Below are positions 1 through 10,538 of a stretch of 31,819 bases of DNA, piece by piece (within the stretch, counting starts at the first letter, position 1; the number at the start of each line of letters is the position of its first letter). The notes beneath the pieces were generated by a model. That model was given only the letters and a program-made list of their open reading frames with translations. It was not told the DNA's origin and ran no database searches. The position numbers and the translations under genes are program-made. Source of the DNA: Pelargonium cotyledonis (taxonomy: Eukaryota; Streptophyta; Magnoliopsida; Geraniales; Geraniaceae); the NCBI GenBank assembly GCA_036897625.1, contig JAYMTA010000307.1:1-31819 (forward strand), given 5' to 3'.

Positions 1-3000
1 CGAAGTCCACTTAAGGCGGTGATGTGCTCGCCTCGACGGAGATGGGTTCGTCGGAGCTCCAACGCCGACGAAGAAGATGATCAGTGAACTAAGATCTCTG
101 AAATTTTTTTTATTTTTTTTAACTTCAAGCTAAGGGTCTGTTTGGCACTCTTTAAATTTTTATGTGGAAGGGTATTTTGGTCATTTTAGTACAATGGGCG
201 GAGATTTGGATGAAATGGTGGACGAATAGTTTTATGACATACTTTAGGGTATTCAAAATTAACAAACCATAGTTTAGGAAATGTATGTGCAAAAGGTGCA
301 TACTTCAGGATAGGTACGTATAATTTTCTTTATTATGAAATGATTGTGAACCATGGTTATTGGGTTCTTTCCTTGAGCTAGAAATGAAGTCTTATTAAGT
401 TTACTATAGTGTAGAGTACCTCCGAGGAAAACATATAAATAAATTTTTGAAGTGGAATTTGTATGATGTGGAATTAGATTTTTTTTTTTTTTGGCAAACG
501 AAAGTGGTGATGCACGAAACCATTATATTAGTACTGAATAGCTCCTTGAAAATCGAAGACGTGAGTCTAAAAGTTGTCTCCAACAAACAATATTATCACC
601 AACATGAAACTGAAAATACACGACAGCGATGACCAATCTCCCCACCGATAAAACAAGAAGAACGGTAGAGCTACTTTGCAACTGGCAATGCATTTGCGTC
701 CAAGTCCCATGACCATTTTTTGGAGGTGTTCCCTTGGAGAGATCTTCACTATAAAAGTGGAAAGTACATAAACAATTCACAATGGGAAAGCTTAAATTCG
801 GGATATGAATGATATTGCATTGGACGAGGGCATGCTACTATATTTGATTGGAAGTACTTTAAAGATTCGGGATAAGAATGATAATTTGTCACAAATTCTG
901 AAGCTAGTCCCTTGCAATTTGTCAACGACACATGTTATAACAACGAAATTCAAGTCATCGCAAGCCCATCGCTAATCCTAATCTAATACAACAATCCTTG
1001 TATTTGCCACGGAAATTGTCACAGTCCGTGAATCACTATATATGTATGTTCACTTTAAGATCCAAATTTAGATCGGATTACGTGGATAAGAAAAACTGAT
1101 AGCTAAGAAAATGCAAAAATCTTGGATATTGATTAGATTGGTAAATTAAGCATGGAGTAGTTGATGCATGGTATTGCTCCAGAGAGGGTGTTCCTGATGA
1201 AGATGCCTAATTAAGGCAGTGAGAGGATTAGAACATGAAATGTTTGGTTGAATGAGGTAAGTGACAGAGCAGCAATAAGCAATAACATGCTGTTTAGACC
1301 CTCTCTTCTTTGATGATGACTTCCACAACCAACCTGAACCGGACCCTAAACCTACTTATTTTATCTAACACCTCTACCATTCCATATCAAATTATTGTTT
1401 TATATGGATAATCTTTTAGATTCACAAATTAACATTTATCATGCATTCGGTTTCCAACGTATCAACTTAATAATCACTTAGTCCCTTTGAAGTATCAGAT
1501 TCGAACCTCATTTAAGACATTGATATAGCCTATAAAATTACATTTTAAAATACAGGTTGAAATTGATGCATGGAATCCTTATGAAAATGTTGAACCAAAT
1601 AGTGTTATCTTTCTAGAGCTAGAGGCATCAACGGTGGTGGCTCCTCATGTATAAATAGAGCACCAAAACACTCAAATGAAATTGCTACCTCTTATTGGTT
1701 CTCATGTTGATATATACTGATTATCTTATAATTTACGTTCTCAATGGTCTTGGTGGGGAATTCGAATAATTATGTGCAACTACTTGTACCTAAGATAACT
1801 TTATATTTTTTCATGATCTACGTATATGAAAATAGATGTTTATACAATATGCTCCGCTCTTTGTTTATTGACAAAACAATAAACAATTGTCTAAATAATT
1901 GTGTTCGTCTCTCAATATTGTGTCATCATTTTTAAATAGAAAAAATAAGTAACACGTCTTTACCCAATTGATCTCTTCCAACTGGCGGCGTTTGTAGGCT
2001 CATTATTCTTTTCCATAGCATTGCCTCTAGGTTGGCCATACCCGGCCCAACACCCCCTTCCAACCCGACCTACATGGACACCCTATGTGTTAACTAGTTT
2101 TAAGAAGCGTTTGTTTGTGTTGCGCTATTCGGTGGTGATTATATTGCATGTGTATTAAAGTCGATTCACATTTCTATAAATGCTTCTGGTAAGTTTCACA
2201 TCGAAGATATCATTGTCGTGTTTGTTTTTAAAGCTAACCAAGCAATGCCCAGAAGACATGCTTTCGGAACTAATTTAATTAATAAGAATGATGAAGATTG
2301 AGGGACAATATAATTATTTCAATCTCATATCAATATAATGAAATCACATACGAGACACTTGCTTTACACTCAACAACTGAAACCCTAAACTGAAAGTGAT
2401 TACATATTGAATATAGTTACAATGTTTTCTTGCATTTAGCATTAGAGACTCCCACACTAATTAATAAGAGGTACTCATCAATGTCATCTTGCAATTGTTA
2501 TTTTCTTTTTAACTTTTTCTTTGAAAATTAATTAATTCGAATAGACATTCAAACTAAAATGACTTAATGAGAGCCATTTGTATTAACTGTTTTATTTATT
2601 TTCTTTATATATTTTCACTATCTATTACATGATTAAGAACAATCTAGTTTGTTAGCCAAGTGGTTGTTAACTTGCTATGTTTTTTTTTTCTATTTCTTAA
2701 GTTATATACATATATATTTATTTATCTAAACATAGTAAAGGAGGATGGTTAAATTTTCGGTTGAGATTAGAGTTTGCAATTTGAAATATAACTAGCGGTT
2801 GTTTAAAATGTAACTCATGTCTTTACATGTTCGAGTCGAATCAAACCATGCATTTTTTTTAGCATATGTGAAATATGGGATGTGATTTTTGTGTGTGAAA
2901 CAAGATTTTTAAGGTACATCCTTTGAGCATATCAAGACAAGCAAGTGTTTCCAACATTCACCTTCTCCCACATCCATATAACAAAACTTTGTGTTTTGCT

Positions 3001-3160
3001 CCGTAGATGAACTTGGTTTAACAAATAGCAACCAACCATGGAGACTTCTTCAACCTCTTTCACCACCTAATGCCCTCCATCACAAACACTAGCCTACAAC
3101 TATAGCTACTTAATTAACTTCCAATTAATCACAATTTACAAACTACTGAAATTAAGTTCA
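1..3160. other. Intergenic DNA, no gene recognised
   Basis: The first 87 bases are GC-rich and open in + frame 1 up to a TGA at 85-87, so they could be the last 28 codons of a gene cut by the window edge or a transposon-carried fragment; I cannot name it. The rest is AT-rich. Short ORFs of 60-85 codons between 400 and 1330 overlap on both strands and show no domain or codon pattern I recognise. A short direct repeat built on 'attcggga' occurs near 796-820 and 860-885. I see no RNA gene or complete transposon. Confidence 0.5.
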
Positions 3161-3162
3161 TC

Positions 3163-3817
3163 ATTAAATGTACATAGTTTATGTGTCACGGTACTTTTTT
3201 CAAACCACTTCTGCTAACACGTAATATAATTAATGGACATTCGTTACGCACATTTAAGTCATCTGATTCTCAAAAAAACCGTTTTACTAACAAAGTTGAT
3301 TTTTAAGGTTGGTTTCACATGTACATATATATACCAGGTGCACGTTAAATGTACAAAGTTTATTTGTCGGGATGCTTAAGCAAGCTATTCTCTACTTACA
3401 CGTTACGCACCTAAAACTTGTTTGATAACACTGTTTCCTACTTTAAAAGATGTTAAATAGAATAGATGAGTAACTTAGACACTATGCTCAGTAAAATAAG
3501 TGGCTTTAAGAAAAATCTCGTGCAAAACTCTTTTAACTTGCTTATTTATGCAAGAAGTGGGGAGCTCCTACCCTATAAAATAAAATAGGCTCTAAAAAAG
3601 TACAATAAAAAATTTAGATCAATCTAATTTTAGTTGAAATTGACCTAAACAATTCATTGGTGACTAATATGCTAAGAATTATTCTGATCGACCTGATTTT
3701 ATATGAAAGCCTTGATGAACATTTGTTATGTACATGTTAGGTCATCACATCCTTAAAAACAAAACCGTTCTACTAGCGAAGCTGACTTCTGAGGTTGGTT
3801 TCACATGTACATGCAAG
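3163..3817. repeat. Diverged direct repeats upstream of the NAC gene
   Basis: A segment of about 95-105 bases at 3236-3330 is repeated in the same orientation at 3714-3817, with roughly three quarters of positions matching by eye. Both copies end in the shared block 'ggttggtttcacatgtacat'. A second, shorter pair lies at about 3163-3193 and 3345-3375, both beginning 'ttaaatgtaca'. The arrangement suggests old local duplication or remnants of one repeat family. No terminal inverted repeats or coding capacity were seen. Confidence 0.55.
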
Positions 3818-3839
3818 GTACACAGTGATTGGATGTTTC

Positions 3840-4278
3840 TGGTCAAATTGAATATCAAAATTATTACACAACAAGTTAAAAAAAGAAGGGGAAGATAACA
3901 GAAAGGCTAAAACTACCCACCAAGTTGCCTTACAATCTACGCTTCTTCTTCTTTTTTTATTTTCTTCTCCAAAAACCAGTACTTAAGGGGCTCTGTTCCT
4001 CGGCCCCCACTTCTTTTGTTCTTAACAAAATCTCCAATCTTTTTCTGTTACAAACCCCCCCTTTTTTTTTTCTATAATTATTATTCTTTAACTTCATATC
4101 CTCTGTTTCACCATCTTTATATCTACAAGTTAGTTCACAATCCATCCACGAAAAGAAAAAGAGAATTAACTTTCTTGCTTTCTCTTCTCTTCGATCTCCT
4201 ATATCCCCAAGCCTCCTCTGCTTCTTGAATTAGTATTTGGAATGTTTGGATTTGGAGATTTGGAGAGGAATTGAAGCC
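3840..4278 (+). promoter_or_regulatory. NAC gene promoter and 5' leader
   Basis: This stretch lies directly upstream of the NAC start codon. It becomes pyrimidine-rich on the + strand from about 3940, as plant core promoters and 5' leaders often do. TATA-like sequences are 'ctataatta' near 4071 and 'ctttatatct' near 4113; the second would put transcription start near 4140-4150 and give a leader of about 130 bases. The start site is inferred, not seen. Confidence 0.45.
4242..4274 (+). CDS. Upstream ORF in the NAC leader (10 codons)
   Basis: An ATG at 4242 opens a ten-codon reading frame ([10 protein letters not shown]) that stops at 4272-4274, four bases before the NAC start codon and in a different frame. 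It is the nearest ATG upstream of the main start if transcription begins near 4140. A terminating uORF this close normally lowers translation of the main frame by limiting re-initiation. Whether it is translated or conserved cannot be judged here; the peptide itself is not recognisable. Confidence 0.4.
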   Translation: MFGFGDLERN

Positions 4279-5478
4279 ATGGAAAACATTTCAAGCATTA
4301 GTAACAGAGAGGATGAGAAGATGGAATTGCCTCCTGGGTTTCGATTCCATCCCACAGACGAAGAGCTCATAACTCACTACCTCTCCCAGAAGGTTCTTGA
4401 TAGCTCCTTCTACGCAAGAGCGATCGGAGAGGTTGATCTCAACAAGTGCGAGCCTTGGGATTTGCCCTGTAAGTGTGTGATTGATTGGTCCTCTGTTTTT
4501 TGTTCTTCTTTAATTTTGCTTAATTAGCTAATTAGTCAGGACTTGTTTGGATCATTTTGAAGGGAAAGCTAAAATGGGTGAAAAGGAATGGTACTTCTTC
4601 TGCGTGAGGGACAGGAAATACCCAACTGGCCTGAGGACCAACCGGGCCACCGACGCCGGGTACTGGAAGGCTACCGGAAAAGACAAGGAGATTTACAGAG
4701 CCAAAACGCTTGTGGGGATGAAGAAAACTCTGGTTTTCTACAAAGGGAGGGCTCCAAAAGGAGAAAAGACCAATTGGGTGATGCATGAGTACAGATTGGA
4801 AGGCAAATATTCCATGTACAACCTCCCAAAAACAGCAAAGGTGGCCTATTCTTGGACTCCTCTGTTTTTCCCCTGTTTCTTGATACTTGTTTTCAGTTCT
4901 TGGATGGATCTTGACTCTGCTTTCTTTGTCCTCAGAACGAATGGGTGATTTGCAGAGTTTTCCAAAAGACCTCCGGCGGGAAGAAGACCCACATATCGGG
5001 GCTGGTCCGCCTGAGCTCCTACGGAAACTCAGCGTCGGGTCTGCCTCCGTTAATGGACTCTTCGCCTTACAGCGGCGTCGGAGAGGCGTCTCACGTGACC
5101 TGCTTCTCCGACGAGAAATCCACCCAAGAAATCATCAACATGTCGTCATCGTCGTCGCTGCTCATGTCGCGACCGCCACCCACCTCCGTTCACAGCACAG
5201 TCTACGCTCCCAATCTGCACTACCCGGAATCGATCTTGATGCAGGAGCAATCCATACTGAAGATGTTGTACGACAACAACAACAACAGCAACATGATCAA
5301 CGGACAAAAAATGATGAGGAGCTCCAAGGAAGAGTTCTCGCAGGACACAGGAGCTCTTAGTACGGACATGTCCTCGGCTGTATCGAACCACGAGATGATG
5401 CAGAGGAGCTTTGAGGAACAAGACGAGCCGTCAACTTCAGCTGGACCAGTAGATCTTGATTGTCTCTGGAATTATTGA
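4279..5478 (+). CDS. NAC100: NAC-domain transcription factor, NAC080/NAC100/ORE1 clade
   Basis: Spliced from exons 4279-4468, 4563-4840 and 4936-5478 (1011 nt, 336 aa). The introns are 94 and 95 bp; the second has a weak donor (AAG|GTGGCC). The splices restore the usual family sequence: the first split codon gives the Trp of '[16 protein letters not shown]' and the second joins 'LPKTAK' to '[11 protein letters not shown]'. The NAC domain runs from about residue 17 ([14 protein letters not shown]) to 167, with subdomains A-E complete, including the DNA-contact region around '[19 protein letters not shown]'. The C-terminal half is Ser/Asn-rich and ends in the clade's '[10 protein letters not shown]'-type acidic/aromatic motif, an activation region. 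Length and architecture are normal. The ATG at 4279 was chosen because no in-frame ATG precedes it and relatives have a similar 12-16 residue extension. Members act in the nucleus in organ boundary formation, senescence and lateral organ development, and are repressed by miR164. The symbol is by clade only; NAC079, NAC080 or NAC092/ORE1 could be the closer orthologue. Confidence 0.95.
5090..5110 (+). promoter_or_regulatory. miR164 target site in NAC exon 3
   Basis: The coding sequence over residues 208-215 (SHVTCFSD) contains CACGTGACCTGCTTCTCCG. This pairs with the miR164 sequence I know from Arabidopsis: miRNA positions 2-12 are perfect, position 1 is a G:U wobble, position 13 is a mismatch (A in place of the usual C, which also changes the usual Pro codon to Thr), and the two 3'-most positions do not pair. 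The seed and the cleavage position (10/11) are intact, so cleavage is expected. Confidence 0.85.
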
Positions 5479-6750
5479 AGTCGCAAAAAAGAAAAGAAAA
5501 AATTAACATATTGATGAAGCAGTTTATGATATTAATTACCAAATGGTTTGTGTGTGCATATCATATCTTATCATATACTCTCAGCGTCTAAAATAATTAA
5601 TTTAAATTACACTGAGTAAAGAAGAAAAAAAATGCATGTATTGCTCATTTGTGTACATAATATTTGTGAAAGGTTAATGAATATTCTAATTTACTGAAAT
5701 TTCATGTTCTGATTATGTATAATAACTAGTACTTAATTGTGACTGGTCCCCAGAAAATATCATAATGTGAGGATTAAATTAGGTGGTGATGAACTAATAA
5801 CGGTTGTTGTTTGATAGATTAGTTAGTGATATGAGACTTTTATTTTGCCTTGGTTTGTAGATTAATTAGGCCACCAACCAAGAGTTAATAGGTGATTAAG
5901 AATGAATGACAAAAACGCGGGAGCTAATGGTTTTAACAAAAAGCAAAATCACCATCCTATGATCAAAACAATGAAAGATGAACTACGAATTTAATTGTTT
6001 TGAAAATTAAAATTTTGTTTTGAAAATGGAGTAAATTTTCTTATCACACGCGAGGGAATACTTTGAATATAAATGTTACAAACCGACAATTAACATTAAT
6101 AAAAGTAAAGCGATTTATGATAATAATAATAATAATTAAATACATAAATATCGTTTAAATCAGCAGATATTCATATAATTAATACTGTACATTGGATAAA
6201 GACATATATAAGCATGAAAAACAAAACAACCGTTATCGAGCCAATTATTATTTTTGCTTTGTGATGGCCAATCAATAAAACCAGCAATTTCAGGTGACGC
6301 TATAGAGCTGATAAATATAAAATTTTGTGAAGTAAATCACTTGTTTGTTGAGACCAATTACGCACGATTAAAATCTTGAACAAGGCAAAGGCTTGCACGA
6401 AATGTTTATTACTTGTTGATGACAATGAGAAACAGTAGTTTTTTTCCTTTCTTTTTTCCTTTAAAGCCTTTTGAAATTGTATTTTGTCTTGTAGTGCATG
6501 CCAAGACAAAAATCCAGTTTTTTGTTTGTTTTGGAGCTTCCCATGCTAGCAACTTCGCTTGGGTTTGGGTTGGTCCAACTCTTGTCTAAAGTATCGTTTT
6601 TTGTTGTAAATTAATGGTCAAATTAGATAGGGTCATTCTAACCCCAAAACATGAGGTTCATTGACCTCTCTCTAGCTCATTTTTTTTAGCAACGGGACAT
6701 CATATTTGTAGTAATAGTTTTTTTATAAACAACATGACATCATACTCGAA
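5479..6750. other. NAC 3' UTR and AT-rich intergenic DNA
   Basis: The NAC 3' UTR probably occupies the first 150-250 bases. T/G-rich upstream elements such as 'ggtttgtgtgtgcat' near 5544 and AATAAT-like stretches fit plant poly(A) signals, but none is decisive. Further on there is an AAT trinucleotide run at about 6120-6138. No ORF of note or RNA gene was seen. Confidence 0.5.
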
Positions 6751-7015
6751 TTAATAATGTTTCTCGCTCCCCGAAAAGAGCAACACCCTTAACCCCACCC
6801 CATAAATCTCACTTCATACGGTCGATAAAGAGACTCGAATTCGAGACCTCATAAGGAATTCAAATTGATATTAACCACTTGACCCAACATGTTTTGGTAT
6901 ACTAGTATTAATAATGTTTCTCACTCCCCAAAAGATTGCCCTAAATCTCGGCTCGAACTTGAGACCTCAAAAGAAACCGAAATATTTTAACCACTTGATC
7001 CAACATGTCGCGGTA
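6751..7015 (-). repeat. Tandem pair of SINE-like, tRNA-derived repeats
   Basis: Two head-to-tail copies, 6751-6897 and 6908-7015, share the start 'ttaataatgtttctc', a central 'ctcgaa..(t)cgagacctca' block and the end 'ttaaccacttga(c/t)ccaacatgt'. Read on the minus strand, each begins with an A-box-like 'tgggtcaagtggttaa' or 'tggatcaagtggttaa', followed about 30-40 bases later by a B-box-like 'ttcgag(t/c)c'. That order is typical of tRNA-derived SINEs. The second copy is about 40 bases shorter in its middle. No clear A-tail or target duplication was found, so the SINE assignment is inferred from the boxes. Confidence 0.45.
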
Positions 7016-8382
7016 GATCATTTATTTGTTCGTTAACATGACTAGTTACTTCTTCAAATTTTGAAGACCCCTAAGATCTTATGGATGAATTGCAGGCGAG
7101 TCAAGGAAACAGCTCAACCTCCTCCTAAGATTATAGGCAATTTATAATATTTCAAGAGTAAACTCAAGGGTGAGATATCATACTATAGGGCTTGTAGCAC
7201 TATGGGCTATTTGAGAAATTTCAACTAGAGGCTATAGAGATTTGAACCAATAATTAAAATTTGACTTCTATTATGACTGATGCTGAAATTCATGTGGTAT
7301 AAACAAAATAGATTAACCCAATTTAACAAGAAAATGTCATGTTAATACTGCGTACTAATCTCAATTTTTTTTTTTTTACACGTTATGCGTCTTCTTGGAT
7401 CAACTTTTATTACAATGTGTGTCCAATGTATGAAAAGAACACGCACATATTGTTAACGCACAGTGAGGCTAGAGCTTTGTATATATGGAGGTGATCATCA
7501 GATAAAAGTGGCAAAATTTGAAGATCCAAGTTGCAATTCTCAGTGATGGAAGAGCAAAAAGAAGGTTGGAGGGTGGAGGTGATCAATTTCTCTTTTATCA
7601 CTCTTTGTTTCTGTGTGCGCATGCAGATGGTGGCAGCTGCCAATTGCTGCTCGGTTGAGCAAATGATTGGGTCCTTCCGGGTTTTCATATCGGTCAACTT
7701 AATACAACAATCACATATAATATTTCAGCTCTCTCCTTTTGAGAGCGTACAAAGCCTAAGCCAATAAGTTTTTGTTTAGATCAAAATTGGTTTAAAATGT
7801 TCGATCCGCTTGCATAAATTTATTAGGATATGTATGAGTTAAAATAACGAGATGTTATCTACCCAATAACGAGTCTTAAGCTAAGCCAAATCAATGAGTA
7901 GATGATATCTCATTAAATTTCACTCGTACTCGTTCTTATGAATTTGTGGAAACGAATCAATTACTGAATCCACGTTTTGTAACGAGGTGTCGCAACTTCA
8001 GTGGCTTGAACTCAGCCAACCGTGTAGGAACATGCATGCATCTTGTCAGAGATTAAATTGGTAACTTAGTTTACGTGGTTAATAGAATTGACATGGATGG
8101 ATTTAGATGTAGTATGGTGATTGGAGATAAGGTTTGGCAGTGGGCTTAACCACTTAGAAACAAAGTCCATTGTTACCTACCAATACAATACAATACAAGG
8201 ACCCCAAAACTTGCTCCATCCAGAAAACAAACATAGATACATAGATAGTGGGTCTATTTTCTGTTCCTCTTTGCAGTAATAATTTGGATTCTATACTGGA
8301 TTTGCTAAATTCTCCAACCAAATGCACCACCCATCTTACCATTGTCTCTGCCATTTTTGCTTCCAATATTCATGCATCAAAC
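7016..8382. other. Intergenic DNA, nothing recognised
   Basis: AT-rich DNA. Opposing ORFs of 78-95 codons at 7410-7767 overlap each other and show no family motif. A short 'caataca' repeat lies near 8180-8198. No supported gene, RNA or complete transposon. Confidence 0.5.
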
Positions 8383-8480
8383 CCTCTCTCTCTCTCTCTC
8401 CATCAAACCCTCTCTCTCTCTCTCTCTCTCTCTCACAAAGTTAAATGCATTTGTTTGAAAATTATTGCAAAAGTACAGTT

Positions 8481-8523
<43 letters not shown>
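8383..8523. repeat. Compound (CT)n-(CA)n-(TA)n microsatellite
   Basis: Two CT runs (about 8383-8400 and 8410-8434) follow two copies of the phrase 'catcaaaccctctct', so the CT tract has itself been duplicated. After about 45 bases, a (CA)10 run at 8481-8500 passes directly into a (TA)11 run at 8501-8522. ORFs here encoding Leu-Ser, Arg-Glu, His-Thr, Ile-Tyr or Val-Cys repeats are products of the simple sequence, not genes. Confidence 0.95.
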
Positions 8524-10538
8524 CATTTGATATAAAACTATTCTCCGAGATGGAAATATATTTTTGTCATCCTTTGGAGCGCCAAACTTAAATGCGTATG
8601 CTTCTGTCATTTTTTTATATCTAATTTCATTTCAAAACAAGTGTTTCCGTAACATTTATTTTGAGACGGAATAAGTAAGAGTCATGTCTTAAAGTAATAA
8701 TTTGATAATTAAATGACACAAGATCGAGCTTGAACTCAAACGACCAATTCAACCTAACTATTCTCCGCTAGTATTTTAACTTCTAAGATAGATATTGAAC
8801 TTATTTATAAACAAATTCCAAGGAGTCGAGCGAGTTGTCAAGGTGGTTTGCACCATTCTTAGCTACCCTGATGTACCCTTAATTAAGACGCGTCTTATAT
8901 ATCAATAAATAGATAAATGCTCGAGCTTTTTAACCAAAGTACATGAATACTTGAAATATATGTATGTATATATTGGATGATGATGAACTGAAAATCACAA
9001 AGCAGCCAAATAATTAAGAGAGTGAGGTCAGAAAGGTATGTATATATGGATGGTTAATTCATGTTTGATAGGCAACTAATTGGTAGCCCTTTGCCAGAAA
9101 TTAGGATTTGGATTAATACAATATTCTTCAATCAGAAAATGTGAAACCCTAGCTATAGCTAGCTACTTAATTTGATCTTCACAAGAAGCAGAAACCCACA
9201 CACCAAGATGACACAAATTAGATAGAAAATTCTTCCATATTTGGCTGCAGATGACTACTGCACCGTGGAGGTATGGCCATGGACTTCAATTCGTCAAAAA
9301 ACAACACACATTCCTACACATCATCATCATCATCATCTCCATCTTTTTTCTGTTTAATGGGTACAAATGGTAAACAAAATATTCTATGGGTTGAGGTTAT
9401 GAAATTGGATTGCAGTGCATCATGTATTATGGGTATGAAATGAACAGTGACAACGATATTAACCAGAAAAATGGTATAAATGTTTGCTAGAAACTGAGAA
9501 TGTGGTTTGGAGACAGAAGAGAACAATGCAGATTTGTCGATGACAGCGAAACATGAAACTGCCAGAGGAAGACAACAAATTAAATGGCTTTATTTGTTAC
9601 CATGCGCAATTAAGGAATGAAAGAAACCCAACAACACAACATTTCCTTTATAAATTTTAGTTCTTTCTGGTTTCTTCAACATTATATTAATTAGGGCAAA
9701 AAAAATTGCATTCCTATTTTATAAAATTCACAAACAAGCAAACAATTTAATTTACAATAATACACACCATCTAGCTACTTCAAATTGCAAGTTTGGATCT
9801 TGTTAAAAGGATTATGAAAAAATTGGAGGATTATTGAGTATCTAAAGAGTAAATTAGAAAAGAAAAATAAAAGTCTACCACGTTAGTTATTTCTGATGAG
9901 TGAGTGGTTGTGAACTTGTCATCTACTTATTGATAGTTGACACAAGTGGTAAGATTTTTGGCATGCTTCTAGAAGTGAAACTTATTTTTCAACCATAACC
10001 TTTGAACTTAGGATTCTATGTTATGTAGAAATTTATGATAGAACCAACACAATCATTAATGGGAAGGTATAAATTAATAAAACAATGGGGGATAAAAAAC
10101 ATAAGTAACACGCGGACAAATCTAGCGATACAAAATTAAACAAAAACACAATCATTGACCATTGATTTTTCTGAACACATGAAACTCTGGGTGAGGAAAC
10201 ACCTTATGTCAATTGCTCTAATAATACTTGGTGAATAATATTGATTGTGAAAGGTTGTGAACACTTGCTCAAAGTCCAAAGTATTTTAACCATTTGTTTT
10301 AACATGTCTTGATAAATAAAAGAGTTGTAAGTATTAAATAAATAATTTTAACAAATATAATTATAATATCATTCTAATTGTGTCTCTTATAAACTATGAT
10401 TAGATTCAAAATTAAGTTCATAACTTGATTCGAAAAAAAAAAAAGTTCATAACTTATTATTTTTTAAGTCTTTAGTCTTCTATGATGAAATTTGTTTTGA
10501 ATATATTTTTCTTATGTAAAACTAAATTATTATTTTTT
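8524..10538. other. Intergenic DNA flanking a possible small ORF
   Basis: Mostly AT-rich and featureless apart from the 56-codon ORF listed separately. Short phrases resembling the A-box end of the 6751-7015 repeat recur (for example 'ttttaaccatttgttttaacatgtc' around 10284-10308), which may be decayed SINE pieces. I support no other gene or RNA. Confidence 0.4.
9273..9443 (+). CDS. Possible small ORF, 56 aa, unknown
   Basis: ATG at 9273 to TGA at 9441-9443 encodes a 56-residue peptide starting MAMDFNSSKNN, with six consecutive Ser residues from a TCA repeat and a Cys-containing tail. Its context 'ggtatggccatgg' is fair for plant initiation. A second ORF begins at 9251 in another frame (MTTAPWRYGHG, about 40 codons) and overlaps it. 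The DNA upstream (about 9060-9240) reads like a leader, with 'gaaaccctagc' and A/C-rich sequence, but I recognise no family. It may be chance. Confidence 0.2.
   Translation: MAMDFNSSKNNTHSYTSSSSSSPSFFCLMGTNGKQNILWVEVMKLDCSASCIMGMK

Noticed and set aside
404-931. Cluster of 60-85 codon ORFs as a gene
   Set aside because: They overlap in several frames on both strands with no motif or codon bias that favours one of them.
4532-5421. Several ORFs of 60-157 codons in other frames over the NAC gene
   Set aside because: They are shadows of the NAC exons; only the frame used by the spliced gene encodes a known domain.
8377-8610. ORFs of 77-95 codons on both strands across the CT/CA/TA tract
   Set aside because: They are translations of a compound microsatellite (Leu-Ser, Arg-Glu, His-Thr and Ile-Tyr repeats) with no other content.
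9495-9545. miR156-like string 'gacagaagaga'
   Set aside because: Only 11 bases agree, the 3' half differs, and no complementary arm lies nearby.
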